Shown here: one piece after another, positions 1-9,135 of the stretch
How the letters are laid out: the number at the start of each line of letters is the position of its first letter
Position numbering within the stretch: the first letter of the stretch is position 1
Assembly (NCBI GenBank): GCA_016169955.1
Contig: JABJUM010000017.1
Coordinates: 296,001-360,000 of the forward strand
DNA length: 64,000 nt
Direction of reading: 5' to 3'
Source: Phytophthora vignae f. sp. vignae
Taxonomy: Eukaryota; Oomycota; Peronosporomycetes; Peronosporales; Peronosporaceae
Notes under the pieces: generated by a model
Database searches by the model: none
What the model was told of the DNA's origin: nothing
Seen by the model: the letters and a program-made list of their open reading frames with translations, nothing else
Program-made: the position numbers and the translations under genes

Positions 1-501
1 CGCTTGCGCTGAAGGAAGTGGAGAGAGACCCGAAGGCTCGCGCGGAGCAGCAAGCTGTGGGTCGCCAATGCGGCAGAAGTGGGTAGCACTTGACGAAGCC
101 TCGCGCAGTGGACTCGAGTCGGGTGAAGGCCGAGGGATCAGCTGAGTGAACTCAGGGCTCGACGAAGCCCCGCTAGCAGACTGCAGAGCAGGAGTTGGCA
201 ACGTCGAAGCCACTGCACTCGAAGCCGAAGCCTCCCCAACGCGGACAGCCGAAGCTTGACCAGAGGCAACCTGAGGCGCAGCCTGGAGACAGCTCGCCAC
301 CCCGCGTGCACCTGCAGAGGCAGGAGTTGGTGACGAAGCAGCACCGGCGCTGCCAGCAGTGCCAGACAACGACGCAGACGGCGCGGAGACAGCAACCGAA
401 GCCTGGGGCCGACGGGGCACCCCGCTTGCTGAGGCAGAGGCAGGAGTTGGCACCGCCGAAGCCTCCGAGGTCGGAGCCGATGTGTCGATGGGATGGCCCA
501 T
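1..501 (-). CDS. N-terminal part of the antisense ORF of element D (runs off window)
   Basis: An open frame on the minus strand starts at an ATG at 501-499 and continues without a stop to position 1, 167 codons so far. The product is Ala/Ser/Pro-rich and low in complexity, with three or four imperfect repeats around PTPASASAS and GEASAS. The same region and frame exist in element A (about 41163-41459), upstream of its 1074-codon antisense ORF, which supports a shared coding sequence. No function is recognised. Low complexity makes chance openness possible. The main support is position and similarity between two elements. Confidence 0.45.
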   Translation of the reverse strand, partial: MGHPIDTSAPTSEASAVPTPASASASGVPRRPQASVAVSAPSASLSGTAGSAGAASSPTPASAGARGVASCLQAAPQVASGQASAVRVGEASASSAVASTLPTPALQSASGASSSPEFTQLIPRPSPDSSPLREASSSATHFCRIGDPQLAAPREPSGLSPLPSAQA

Positions 502-752
502 GGGCCCGAGGAGCTGAGCGTTCTGCAGCAAGATGAATCAAGTTGAAGATGGTTAGACGATGAAGCGAGCCAGAACAACAAGCAAGTACGCCACACGAAG
601 ACTCACCTGCGAGACTGGACCGAGGTCCGGGAAGGTGAAGGGCGGCGCGCTTCCAGGACCACCAGACGACTGCATGACGACGACGGACGGAGAAGTACGA
701 AGGCAACACGGCACTCACCACTTGGGACGGCTCGGGCCGAGTTGGGGGCCGC

Positions 753-1723
753 TGTGAGATCGGGAAATGGCCGTGGCCGGACGAGTCCCGACCTAGGCCT
801 AACTGTCTTGAACCTGCGGATGATGGCTGACCGAGGACTCTGATTGGCCGGACACATTCCCCGCGTTTGAGTGCCACGGTGATTGATGGAGACTACGGAG
901 TGACAGGAGAGTCTCGGCGGGTCATAATAAACTGCCGGCCGGGGCCTCCGAAGTTTCATAGTGGGTACATTTATGCCCAGTACGAGTTCGGATTTAGAGC
1001 GAGGTATCGTCCGGTTGTGAGATCAGCTCGAAAGCTCGGTCCACACTTGATATTTGTATAGACATTAGGGATTAGTTATAGGGGAGGCCTCACGGCCTCT
1101 AACATTAAACAGAGAGCAGAATTTCCCCCCGAAGCCACACAAGGGTCAAGTCCGTCTACCGGTAAGTCTTCGCTTAGCTGTAGAGTCTGGATACGCTCGG
1201 CCGACACGGGGTATGTCTGCCGGTGAGCATAAGGTACCTTGACCGAGTGTTCATCCTGGTAAGGCCAAGAGTGAGTAGGTGGCCGAGTGTTAAGAGGTAG
1301 TAGAGACCTCTGTGTACAGTTGTACGTTTAGCTGGGCGTGAGGCGAGGGCCCCCAGTATATTTGACTTCTAGCCGAGGCTTCGCCCCGGCGCCCCTGTAA
1401 GAGGCTTCGATTGGCCTGGTACCCTTCCTTTCTGAGGGACCACAGAGGTTTAGTGCGAAAAGCACGCATTACACATTGCATCCTAGCCGTAGCTCGTGGC
1501 TAAGGGTGCTCTTATATTTGAATCAAAGGGTAACCTACCGGACCCACAGCACACAGGGAGGCACATTCCAGCCCGTATAAGGGATCGGACCTGGCCTTCA
1601 GGTTTTATCATCCCGACATATCCGCCGACCTTTCGGGGTAGGCGTGTGTTGTTGGTAGGGCTCGTCCTACAGACTTCGGTTGATAGGGCGGGGACTCGTA
1701 AACTCGTGTTTTCCTACACGACA
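753..1723 (+). repeat. 3' LTR of element D (971 bp)
   Basis: Begins TGTGAGATCGG and ends CTACACGACA, so it has TG...CA ends. The central and right parts closely match both LTRs of element A, including the GAAGCCACACAAGGGTCAAG block, a GTATAGACATTAGGG motif near 1058, a small GAGGCC/GGCCTC hairpin near 1085-1100 and a conserved GTAAGT at 1162-1167. The left 300 bp is more diverged. The LTR probably holds promoter and polyadenylation signals, but no start site can be fixed by eye. Confidence 0.85.
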
Positions 1724-2357
1724 ATACCGCCGTGAACGACGCAACCGTGACGACGACCGCCGCAACGATCGTCGCGTTGACGACCGTCGTCGGGACCGAC
1801 GCGATACATCTCCGTACCGATCGAGGGTGACTTTGGTCGACGCGCTAGCTGATGTCATGGCGGAATCGAACGTCGCAGGCTCGGTCGGTGCACGCAACCG
1901 AGCTTCGTACGCCTCCCGACGTGCTGGTGAGGCGAACGAGGATTACTTCGAGCATGAGCGCCAATACTCGGATGATCAGCGTTCGGACGAGGGTTCGGAC
2001 GCGGATTATGACTCGGACGACTCTACGGGACATGTCGCGGCCGCCAACGACGCTGAGCGAAGGGCCGCAGCCGAAGGAACGTTCGCTCGGTCTGACAACC
2101 GACGCTTCAGGAGCAGTGGAGACCCGTCCAACCGTGAACGAGACGGCCGGCGCCAGTATGGGCCATGCGCAGCATGCGGAAGCCCGTCCCACTCGGTGCA
2201 CTTCTGCTACCGGCGGTGCAAACTGTGCAAACAGGTGCACGACGCTGGGAAGTGCGAAGCACTCCATGAGCTCACCAAGCTCCTCAAGTCCAAGGTCGAC
2301 AAGAAGGATCTGTCGCCAGAGCTGCAAAGCCTGGTGTATGGAAGCCATTTAAACTAG
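1724..2357 (+). pseudogene. gag: gag C-terminal part of element C (nucleocapsid region)
   Basis: Starts abruptly after the LTR of D. The frame begins Arg/Asp-rich (RRERRNRDDDRR), passes through an acidic, low-complexity stretch, and ends with two zinc-knuckle-like motifs: CAACGSPSHSVHFC (CX2CX4HX4C) and then CKLCKQVHDAGKC (CX2CX3HX4C). The TAG at 2355-2357 directly follows the TTTAAAC slippery site. The matching region in element B is 6882-9113 and in element A 30175-31478. The N-terminal capsid half is missing because D interrupts the gene. Family knowledge: this part of Gag binds RNA. Confidence 0.8.
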
Positions 2358-2400
2358 GCAGCCCGCCAACTGAAACTGGGTTGGTCCCAATCGGGCTGCC
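2348..2400 (+). promoter_or_regulatory. -1 ribosomal frameshift signal (TTTAAAC plus stem-loop), element C
   Basis: TTTAAAC lies at 2348-2354 and is read in the gag frame as ..T TTA AAC, the phase needed for tandem -1 slippage. Gag stops at the next codon, and the pol frame is open in -1. Two nucleotides later GGCAGCCCG (2357-2365) pairs perfectly with CGGGCTGCC (2392-2400), 9 bp. Inside it CCAAC (2366-2370) pairs with GTTGG (2380-2384). The lower pairs would have to melt to give the usual 5-8 nt spacer. The same heptamer is present at 9086 and 31469. Confidence 0.75.
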
Positions 2401-4369
2401 ACAGTTAGCTGAGCCTGCTCTTGACGCGGACTATCTGTTCGCGTTCACAGGCGAAAGCAAACGGCCTGACGACCTGAAGAACAATGGAAGTGTGAGATCG
2501 ACGGAAAATGGATTGGACCGAGACGCAAGTCTCGTTGAGACTGGTATTGATGAAGAAGATGATGAAGATGATGAAGAACATGGTGGACACCCGACCGAGG
2601 CTTTGATCACAAGCCTAGCCCAAGTCAGAGGGCCACCTCGGAGCCTCGTCCGGGCAGTAAGACTGCTACCTGGGGAGAGACTGGGGTTGTGGTCGTCCCA
2701 ACGATACGACAAGAGGAAGCGGATGAGAGCCTTGGTTCACGGCGCAGTGGACGATGCGCGAACGAGGATCCTTCTCGACACCGGAGCGAATGTTAGCGTG
2801 ATTTCTGCCAGCTTCGCCAAGCGACTACGCGTGCGGGAAGTTCTGGACCACGGACGAAGTCTCGAAGTCCGCGGCATCAACCCAGGGGTGATGGAGACCC
2901 GGCGACGGGCGCTCGTTAAGATCACCCTCGGATGGGAGCAGGTCTACGAATTCGAAGTGTGGATAATGGACCACAGTGCCGGGGTGGATGTGGTCCTTGG
3001 GATGGATTTTATGATCCCGGCTGGAATCCGGCTGGATCTATTCGACGGTACCGCACGCCTCCCGGACGAGGTCATGGTACCACTGCTGAAGTCGCAGAGT
3101 GTTCGAGATGACGAACCTTACGGCACGCATCCTTCGTGTGGGCCGACCGAGGATTTATACATCCCCGGTCGCGAGTGGCGAGAGTTTCGACTGCCGCGTC
3201 AGCGGCTACCTCGTTCGGGATACGATGTATGGGTACGGCGTACGGACAAGCTCGTGCCGACCGTGACGAGGCTTCGACGTGGGCAGCCGGCATGGGTACG
3301 GCTGACCAACATTACGACCACGGCTACACGGTGTGCCAAGCACGACTCCGTGGTGCCCTGGGTACCGCGTGGCGAACTGCCGCGGGAGACGGGTTACGCG
3401 AGAATGGACTCGAATAAATACAAGGAGTGGCAGGTGCTAGCCTACTCAACGAGTCGAGACGAGACCCTTCAAGGGCGGGAACGTCACCTCTACGAGCAAT
3501 GGTTGGCTAAACAGCCGCCTGCGGGCGAGCGCCGAGCTTACCCGATGCCGCGGAAGATCCTGCCGAGGCCACCGGATGCCCCGCCATGGCCGGGAGGCCG
3601 CCTACAAGCATCGTCGGGTAATGAGTACTCGTCACCCGACGTACATGACTACGGCAACGACCCCAGGGTCAGTGAAGGCTCGATCGAGGGTGCTCGAGCT
3701 GATACAACTGAGGTGGAAGGTGTTGGTGTGTCGAACGATGGTTTGGACGACGAAGCCAGCGCACCGGATAACCTGGACGAACCCGTAGATTCGCTGCTCA
3801 ACCGGCCGAGTCACCTGCCCGCGAATCCGAACAGTAGTGCCGACTCTACCAGCCCGGAAGCGACACAGGCCTCAGTTAAGGCATCGGAAGCCAGTGATGA
3901 GCTGCATGATGGTGGCGGCGTGACGAACGACGGTTCGGAGGATGACCGCGATGTGGTAACAGCGGCCAAGACAACTGCATGGGGTGTCCTGCCAACAGGG
4001 ACCGCCACGCCCAGCCTGGAGCCAGGAGAAACGTCGGCTGCGGTGTGTAGTAGCGAGGTCGACTGGGGTGAACATGACCCAGGGCCTAACGACATTCCTA
4101 CTGAAACCGGAACCACAACCGCTGACGCCGACACTGAGTTCGATAATTCGGATATAAGCGCGATCGATGATCCCGAGCAACTACTGGAGGCGACCTATAT
4201 CTCGGTCACGCAAGCCATGGTTGCTGAAGGGCCGGTCGAGGGTGATGACACCGCGAACGAGATTTACCTCAGCGACTACGCCCAGGAGTCTCTACCTACA
4301 CTTCGACTGAAGCCTACCACTCGGATTTGGCCCTACATGGAACGAGGTAAACCAAGACACGAGTGCTGA
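2354..4369 (+). CDS. pol: Truncated pol of element C: protease and linker only
   Basis: About 671 codons open in the -1 frame after the slippery site. Near 2775-2800 it has the aspartic-protease box LLDTGANVSVIS, and about 70 codons on the second hydrophobic block with VVLGMDFMIPAGIRLDLF, as in retropepsins of this family. A long acidic Ser/Thr-rich linker follows. The frame then jumps from the linker (LSDYAQESLPTLR) into a stretch like the sequence just before the chromodomain (RIWPYMERGKP; compare RVWLYMERVKP in A) and stops. RT, both RNase H domains and integrase are therefore deleted. With gag upstream this is a gag-protease derivative that would depend on another element for reverse transcription and integration. 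Confidence 0.8.
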   Translation, partial: LGSPPTETGLVPIGLPQLAEPALDADYLFAFTGESKRPDDLKNNGSVRSTENGLDRDASLVETGIDEEDDEDDEEHGGHPTEALITSLAQVRGPPRSLVRAVRLLPGERLGLWSSQRYDKRKRMRALVHGAVDDARTRILLDTGANVSVISASFAKRLRVREVLDHGRSLEVRGINPGVMETRRRALVKITLGWEQVYEFEVWIMDHSAGVDVVLGMDFMIPAGIRLDLFDGTARLPDEVMVPLLKSQSVRDDEPYGTHPSCGPTEDLYIPGREWREFRLPRQRLPRSGYDVWVRRTDKLVPTVTRLRRGQPAWVRLTNITTTATRCAKHDSVVPWVPRGELPRETGYARMDSNKYKEWQVLAYSTSRDETLQGRERHLYEQWLAKQPPAGERRAYPMPRKILPRPPDAPPWPGGRLQASSGNEYSSPDVHDYGNDPRVSEGSIEGARADTTEVEGVGVSNDGLDDEASAPDNLDEPVDSLLNRPSHLPANPNSSADSTSPEATQASVKASEASDELHDGGGVTNDGSEDDRDVVTAAKTTAWGVLPTGTATPSLEPGETSAAVCSSEVDWGEHDPGPNDIPTETGTTTADADTEFDNSDISAIDDPEQLLEATYISVTQAMVAEGPVEGDDTANEIYLSDYAQESLPTLRLKPTTRIWPYMERGKPRHEC

Positions 4370-5386
4370 ATCTCGGTAGCGGGCTAGTCGAGGTTTCGAA
4401 GTGGAACGGATCGGAGATGATGTACCTGTGCGCAGCGGAACGTCGCTCGCTTTGGTGGTGAAATGTACGAGCGGCGAGCCCAGCATGCTATGTTTGCACG
4501 TGGTCAAGGACTAGCTGCATACGATGACGACGATCGAACTGCTCGCGGGGGCAATCCAGGCCGCGATGTCAGACGAGCGAAGCTACTGGAGACGATGATT
4601 GAACTGCCTGCGAGGGCTATCCAGCTCGCAGTGACAGACGAAGGAAGTTACTGGAACGTGCATGTTGCATGTTATGTGAACGAGTCACGATGGAATGGAG
4701 ATTGGAATGGAGTCAAGAAGACGCAAGCAAGCCTCGGTCAAACCCTCAACAGACGAAACAAGTGGTGATGAAGCAAATGGGAGGGCGACAGAGGTTTCGG
4801 ACGCAGTGGTTTGTGTGGAAGTAGCTCGGGCAAGCGTGCTCGACTTCTTGGTTGAGTATGGAGTTGATGGTGTAGAGGTGTGTAATCTGTCAAACACCTG
4901 ATACTGGCAGCGAACCGGGCGTGCGGTTGTCAAAATCGGTGTGTCGTGCAAAAACATACCCGCAACGGGGCTAATGAAAGTAAGCTCGGTCTTCCGCGAA
5001 CCGAGTCTGGTCTTCAACATGCACAAGCCTGACCCTCTTGCTGGAAAACGAGACGGAACCCGGTTGCTTCAGCTCCGAACCAAGCCTCATTTGGGGCATC
5101 CACAGCGGTCGAAGGATGGAAAAAGCTCTGGGAACCGCGACCGAGTATTGAATGCGATGTACGTTGACGCGATAGAAGATTGCGACTTGAAACGAACAAG
5201 GACGAAGCTCAAGCAAGGGTGAGCGAGTCTTCGAACGTCGATATTAACGTGGAAGAAGTTCGCGCCTGTGCACCAGACCTAGACTTGGGACTATGTATGG
5301 ATTTGATGATGAAGTGGAGATACGAGTGGATCTGGGACCGCTACGGTCGACAACTAAGTCTCGTCCAAGGCAGCGGTACCTGCTGT
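4370..5386 (+). other. 3' non-coding region of element C upstream of the array
   Basis: No gene is recognised. It contains an imperfect 65-bp tandem duplication (about 4530-4594 and 4595-4659, both around GAACTG...ATCCAG...TACTGG). At 4765-4830 a stretch resembles one sub-repeat of the 1160-bp unit: GATGAAGCA, a diverged GGCGACAGAGG stretch, then GCAGTGGTT. This suggests that old, degenerate sub-repeats extend left of the homogenised array. Confidence 0.5.
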
Positions 5387-5851
5387 AGCCTGCGCCGAAA
5401 CTGTTGGAACCCTGAACGGCAATTGGTGCGGCTCGAAGAAATGTGATTGCAACACAGTGGGTCGCTTGGTGGAGGCTGAGGCACCCAGACCTTACGTTAC
5501 GACCACCGACTATTTGCTGTAAGTGCATCACGAATCACGGTCAACACTGGTACGGTTTCGCACGCCAACGATGAAGCAGTTGAAGGCACGACCGATGTTT
5601 CTGGTGCGGTGGTTCCCGAGCCACAGACTGGGCAACTAAAAACCCGACTTGGTTACGACCACCGGAAACCAGTATGGAACCCTGGAACGAAGGCAACGAA
5701 ACCACGGTCGACACAGCTACACTATCTCCGAGTGATAACGAATCAAGTGGTGGTGTGACCGACGTTGGCGGTGCTGCGATTCGCGAGCTTCAAGTTGGGC
5801 AACCAACCCTGCCTCCGTTACGACCACCGAAGTCCCAGCGCTATAATGGTG
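5387..5851 (+). repeat. 1160-bp tandem array, first part of unit 1
   Basis: From AGCCTGCGCCG to the GGTG that forms the target duplication of element B. It matches 15787-16251 and the corresponding part of each later unit. The unit resumes at 15093, after B. Confidence 0.9.
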
Positions 5852-6806
5852 TGTGGTATAGCGTTTCTCGTACATCGCCCAAGTCAACTCGAGCATCTCG
5901 GCGAGTATGGATGCAGGGCAGTAACATGGATTTCGCTGAGTACTGAAGTCAGCGAGCGAGGAATTCATGGTAACTTGCTGTCCAGCATCGACGGCATCAC
6001 TGCGGCAAGCACGAAGAGGACTTGGCGAGAAGTCGGTGGCCGCAGCCGGTCCGGACCAAGTGTGTACACCAGACACCGACCGGAGGAGTTTCGCTGGCAC
6101 AAGATCCCAAAGATCTCAAGGGTCGTCGAGCCAAGAGTCAGCGAGCGATCAGACTAGGTTTTAGTATTGGAGAGGCCGTAACAGCCCATTTTCACTAGAT
6201 ATTAGTATAGGAACCCCAGGGAAGGGCCTTTGAGCCCAACAAAGCAAAGATAAATACAGAGTGGAATTTTCGAGGTCCTAAACAAGCGGCACGCGGCGTC
6301 TCTTCAAGGTACGACCGCCCCCGTGGGGCTAGATCATGACCACCGCTGAGATCGGCTATCCGAAGTGACGGAAGTGTTCTCGGCCGCCCGGCGAGTCCAA
6401 GAGCGAGAGCGTGAAGTGGTTATCTGGATTCCGCCCCTGGCGAAGAGCTCGTCGAGCGTACGAGTGCGGGTTTTCGGCCCGCCCCCGATTCAGCCGGTGC
6501 GGTTTTGCATCGGCGCCCCGTAAAAGGCGAGAGCCGCCGTCCATCCTTTGGTGGAGGGCACGGGTCAAGGAGAGAAGGAGAAGGAGAAGAAGAAGCGACA
6601 AGAGAGGTCGGCGAAGGAAGGGGAGCGTGCTGTGCTCGTGGCACGGCTCCTGGGACGACTTGGCAGGTGTCTGGGTAACCGCTACACCGCTGTAAACGGA
6701 CTGGGCGATCTTCGGATCACCCGACAAGCCTGCGCTCCCGTTAGTGTAGGTGTTGTTGGTGTGGGAGTGGGAAGCTAACGAGTTTTGGCACGTCTGCTAC
6801 ACCACA
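5852..6806 (+). repeat. 5' LTR of element B (955 bp)
   Basis: Starts TGTGGTATAGCG and ends CTGCTACACCACA. Compared with the 3' LTR (934 bp) there is one T/C difference (near 6465), a 1-bp indel in a T run, a 2-bp TG indel, and a 24-bp stretch around a GGTCCGGACC palindrome (about 6034-6058) present only here. GTATAGG near 6205 and AAATAAATACAG near 6251 sit where the other families have their GTATAG and A-rich motifs, so promoter and polyadenylation signals are probably there. Confidence 0.92.
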
Positions 6807-6808
6807 AC

Positions 6809-6826
6809 TGGTGCCGCGACCCGGGA
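6809..6826 (+). other. Primer-binding site, element B
   Basis: TGGTGCCGCGACCCGGGA lies two bases after the 5' LTR. TGG is the complement of a tRNA 3' CCA end. The identical 18-mer follows the 5' LTR of element A, so both use the same primer tRNA. The isoacceptor was not identified. Confidence 0.85.
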
Positions 6827-6881
6827 ACAGGGTGTTTGTGGCACTTAGATACCTTTCAAGTCAACGAGCAAGCAAGTGAAG

Positions 6882-9113
6882 ATGGTCAAGACACCGACAA
6901 GTGCGCGAAGCGGAAGTCCGGCGACGGCCGGAGGGAGGTCAAGCGCGCGGCCGAGAAGCGCGGATGCGGCGACGAAGGCGACGGCCAGCACGCCGCGGTC
7001 TGTGAAGTTCGACCGAGTCGGCGATCGTGACCATGGAAGTGGGGTTGACGATGATGGAAGTGAAGATAAAGTGGAGATGAAGGGCCCAGCGCCGATGCTG
7101 GAGGATGAGGACGTCGACGAGCTAACGGTTGTCGTCGGGAAGTCGGGTGCTCCGCGCCCGATCGCTCGCCGACTTGATTCAGAACTCGGCGAAGTCACTC
7201 CAGCCAAGGTCCTGGCGCCCGACGAGCGGCCGATCACAGGAAGTCGGCCGCCGGTGAACGGAGATACTCCGAATGCGTACAAGATACTGGGACAAGTTGG
7301 CCGTTCGATGATCGCTACAAGCGCGTGGGTGATGATGTTCGCGCCGAAGGAAGTCGGCGGTGCCAAGTGGGTGACGCTCGAGAGAGAGCTGGCGTCCCCG
7401 ATCGACAGCTCCAGCCTGTTCCAGCTCAGCGAGCAGACCAAGCGTCTACTGGTGGCGATGGGCTTCGAGTGTACCAGCGTCCCGTCGAAGGTGGCTCTGG
7501 AAGTCTGGGAGCTCGCCGAGGTAAGCGCTGAGCTGACCAAGTGGAAGCGCAAACTGAAGGACTCGTTCGGTGTGCGCGGGACGACGACGGTGCGGAAGCT
7601 GGACGACGTTGACCCGAGTCTGGTTCCGCTGCCGACGACGCCGCGGAAGGCCTCCGCAGGCTACCAGATGCAGACGCCGGACACCAAGCAAGTCTTCAGC
7701 AAGACGCCTGACTCGCCGTACTTCGCGGACTCACACATGGTGACGCCGAAGAAGAATAGCCAAGGTCGGCGATTCAACCCACCTGCGCTTGCGGGTGACG
7801 ACGATGACGATGACGATGGCGACGACACGGGTTACGACTTCGCTGACCCGTGTGAAGACCTGACGGCGCAGATTCGACGATCGTACCAGCGCGAAGACGA
7901 AGACGGAGCTCAGCGAGTCAAGCTGACGCACCACATCTCGCTGAACAAGTTGACGAGGTTCTCTGGGACCCGAAACCGCAGTGAGCGATCGCTGCGGTGG
8001 CTCAAGAAGTTCATCTACGAGATGGAAGGAACCAACACCCCGCAAGACCGCTGGTGCGAGCCGTTCCAACTCCTCATGGAGAGTGGAGCCAGCAACTGGG
8101 TTCGCCAGCTCCCGAAGAAGACGCGCAACAAGTGGTCCCTACTGTGCGAGGCGTTCATGGCGTACTACTGCTCGCAGCACGACCAATCCGCCGAAGACCG
8201 ATACTACACCGCCACGCGGGACGAGGGGGAGCATATCTGCGACTACCTGCTGCGCCTGAATGGGCACGCTCGCTCAGCGAAGATCGCCTATGAAGCGGGC
8301 GGTACCGCCGGCGCGAGGCATGTCAAGCGCTTCCTCGACACTTGTGAAGATGATGCGCTGGCCCGACAGCTGATCCCTCAGCGATTTGACAGCATCGCCA
8401 AGGTGGAGGCCGTGATCAACGACACGATGGCTGCTGACCGGCGCCGCAAGGACAAGGGCAGTACGCGCAAGCCAACGCGCGACGGAGCTCGGCGAACCGA
8501 TAACGCTAGACGTGACGACCGCCGGACCGACCGCGACGATCGCCGAGGTGACAGTCGCAGCCGGCGTGAAGATCGCTACGGTCGCCAAGTCACTGTCGCA
8601 GGTGGGTCGGTCGACGGGCTCTATGACGCCTGGCAAGAGCGCATGTCTCTCACGCCTCGTCGCCGTGTCGACTCTGATGATTACTCGGACGGCAGCAATC
8701 ATTCCGACCGCTCATACAACTCCGAGTATGAATCAGATCATGATTACATGGACGTGGCTGAGACGGGGCGGAGTGTCGCAACTCAGCGATCAGATGGCCA
8801 AGGTCCCACGAACGTGGTGGGCGACGGGCGTAGAGACGAAGGCCGCCGAAGCCGATGGAACGACCAAGAACGCCGAGGTCGCCCGGAGTATGGCCCATGC
8901 GCTGCCTGCGGTGACCCGCGTCACTCGGTGCACCGGTGCTTCCGGCGGTGCAAGTTCTGCACGCAGGTGCATGGCGCCGGCCAGTGCGAGCACCACAAGC
9001 TCTACGAGGAAGCGGTGAAGTTCCTGAAGTCGAAGCACGACAAGGACTCCCTTCCGTCCGAGCTCCAAGGCATATTTTCCAGCAATTTAAACGAGCGCGC
9101 CCGCCAACTATAA
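6882..9113 (+). CDS. gag: Gag polyprotein of element B
   Basis: 743 codons, fully open, from the first ATG (6882) after the primer-binding site. Residues 1-300 are low-complexity and charged with an acidic run (DDDDDDDGDD). About residues 345-500 form the retrotransposon Gag capsid domain, with FSGTRNRSE, W..QLPKKTRNKW and the YYC..H helical region. An Arg/Asp-rich stretch follows, and then two zinc knuckles near the end (CAACGDPRHSVHRC and CKFCTQVHGAGQC). Gag assembles the particle and binds the RNA. The C-terminal codons contain the TTTAAAC slippery site, so a fraction of ribosomes should continue into pol. No lesion is visible, which is notable because the pol of the same element lacks RT. 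Confidence 0.92.
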   Translation: MVKTPTSARSGSPATAGGRSSARPRSADAATKATASTPRSVKFDRVGDRDHGSGVDDDGSEDKVEMKGPAPMLEDEDVDELTVVVGKSGAPRPIARRLDSELGEVTPAKVLAPDERPITGSRPPVNGDTPNAYKILGQVGRSMIATSAWVMMFAPKEVGGAKWVTLERELASPIDSSSLFQLSEQTKRLLVAMGFECTSVPSKVALEVWELAEVSAELTKWKRKLKDSFGVRGTTTVRKLDDVDPSLVPLPTTPRKASAGYQMQTPDTKQVFSKTPDSPYFADSHMVTPKKNSQGRRFNPPALAGDDDDDDDGDDTGYDFADPCEDLTAQIRRSYQREDEDGAQRVKLTHHISLNKLTRFSGTRNRSERSLRWLKKFIYEMEGTNTPQDRWCEPFQLLMESGASNWVRQLPKKTRNKWSLLCEAFMAYYCSQHDQSAEDRYYTATRDEGEHICDYLLRLNGHARSAKIAYEAGGTAGARHVKRFLDTCEDDALARQLIPQRFDSIAKVEAVINDTMAADRRRKDKGSTRKPTRDGARRTDNARRDDRRTDRDDRRGDSRSRREDRYGRQVTVAGGSVDGLYDAWQERMSLTPRRRVDSDDYSDGSNHSDRSYNSEYESDHDYMDVAETGRSVATQRSDGQGPTNVVGDGRRDEGRRSRWNDQERRGRPEYGPCAACGDPRHSVHRCFRRCKFCTQVHGAGQCEHHKLYEEAVKFLKSKHDKDSLPSELQGIFSSNLNERARQL

Positions 9114-9135
9114 CTGGGTTGGGCAACGACGGGCG
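9086..9135 (+). promoter_or_regulatory. -1 ribosomal frameshift signal, element B
   Basis: TTTAAAC at 9086-9092 is in phase ..T TTA AAC in gag. After a 5-nt spacer CGCCCG (9098-9103) pairs with CGGGCG (9130-9135), enclosing CCAAC/GTTGG as in element C. One pair differs in a compensatory way (A-U in C, C-G here), which supports a real RNA stem. The pol frame is open in -1 from this point, giving RARPPTITG and onward. Confidence 0.78.

Larger units (their letters stand above)
1..1723 (+). mobile_element. Element D: 3' end of a Ty3/Gypsy LTR retrotransposon
   Basis: The right end of an element whose left part lies outside the window. Reading right to left it has a complete LTR (753-1723), a short G-rich tract just before it (about 743-752), and a 5' piece of an opposite-strand ORF (1-501). 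The LTR and the antisense piece both resemble element A (27949-42596), so D and A are one family. Immediately after the LTR comes the middle of a gag gene rather than a primer-binding site, so this is a 3' LTR and D is inserted in the gag of element C. A 4-bp target duplication, as seen for A and B, would be ATAC at 1724-1727, but the other end is not visible. Nothing else is recognised in 502-752. Confidence 0.75.
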
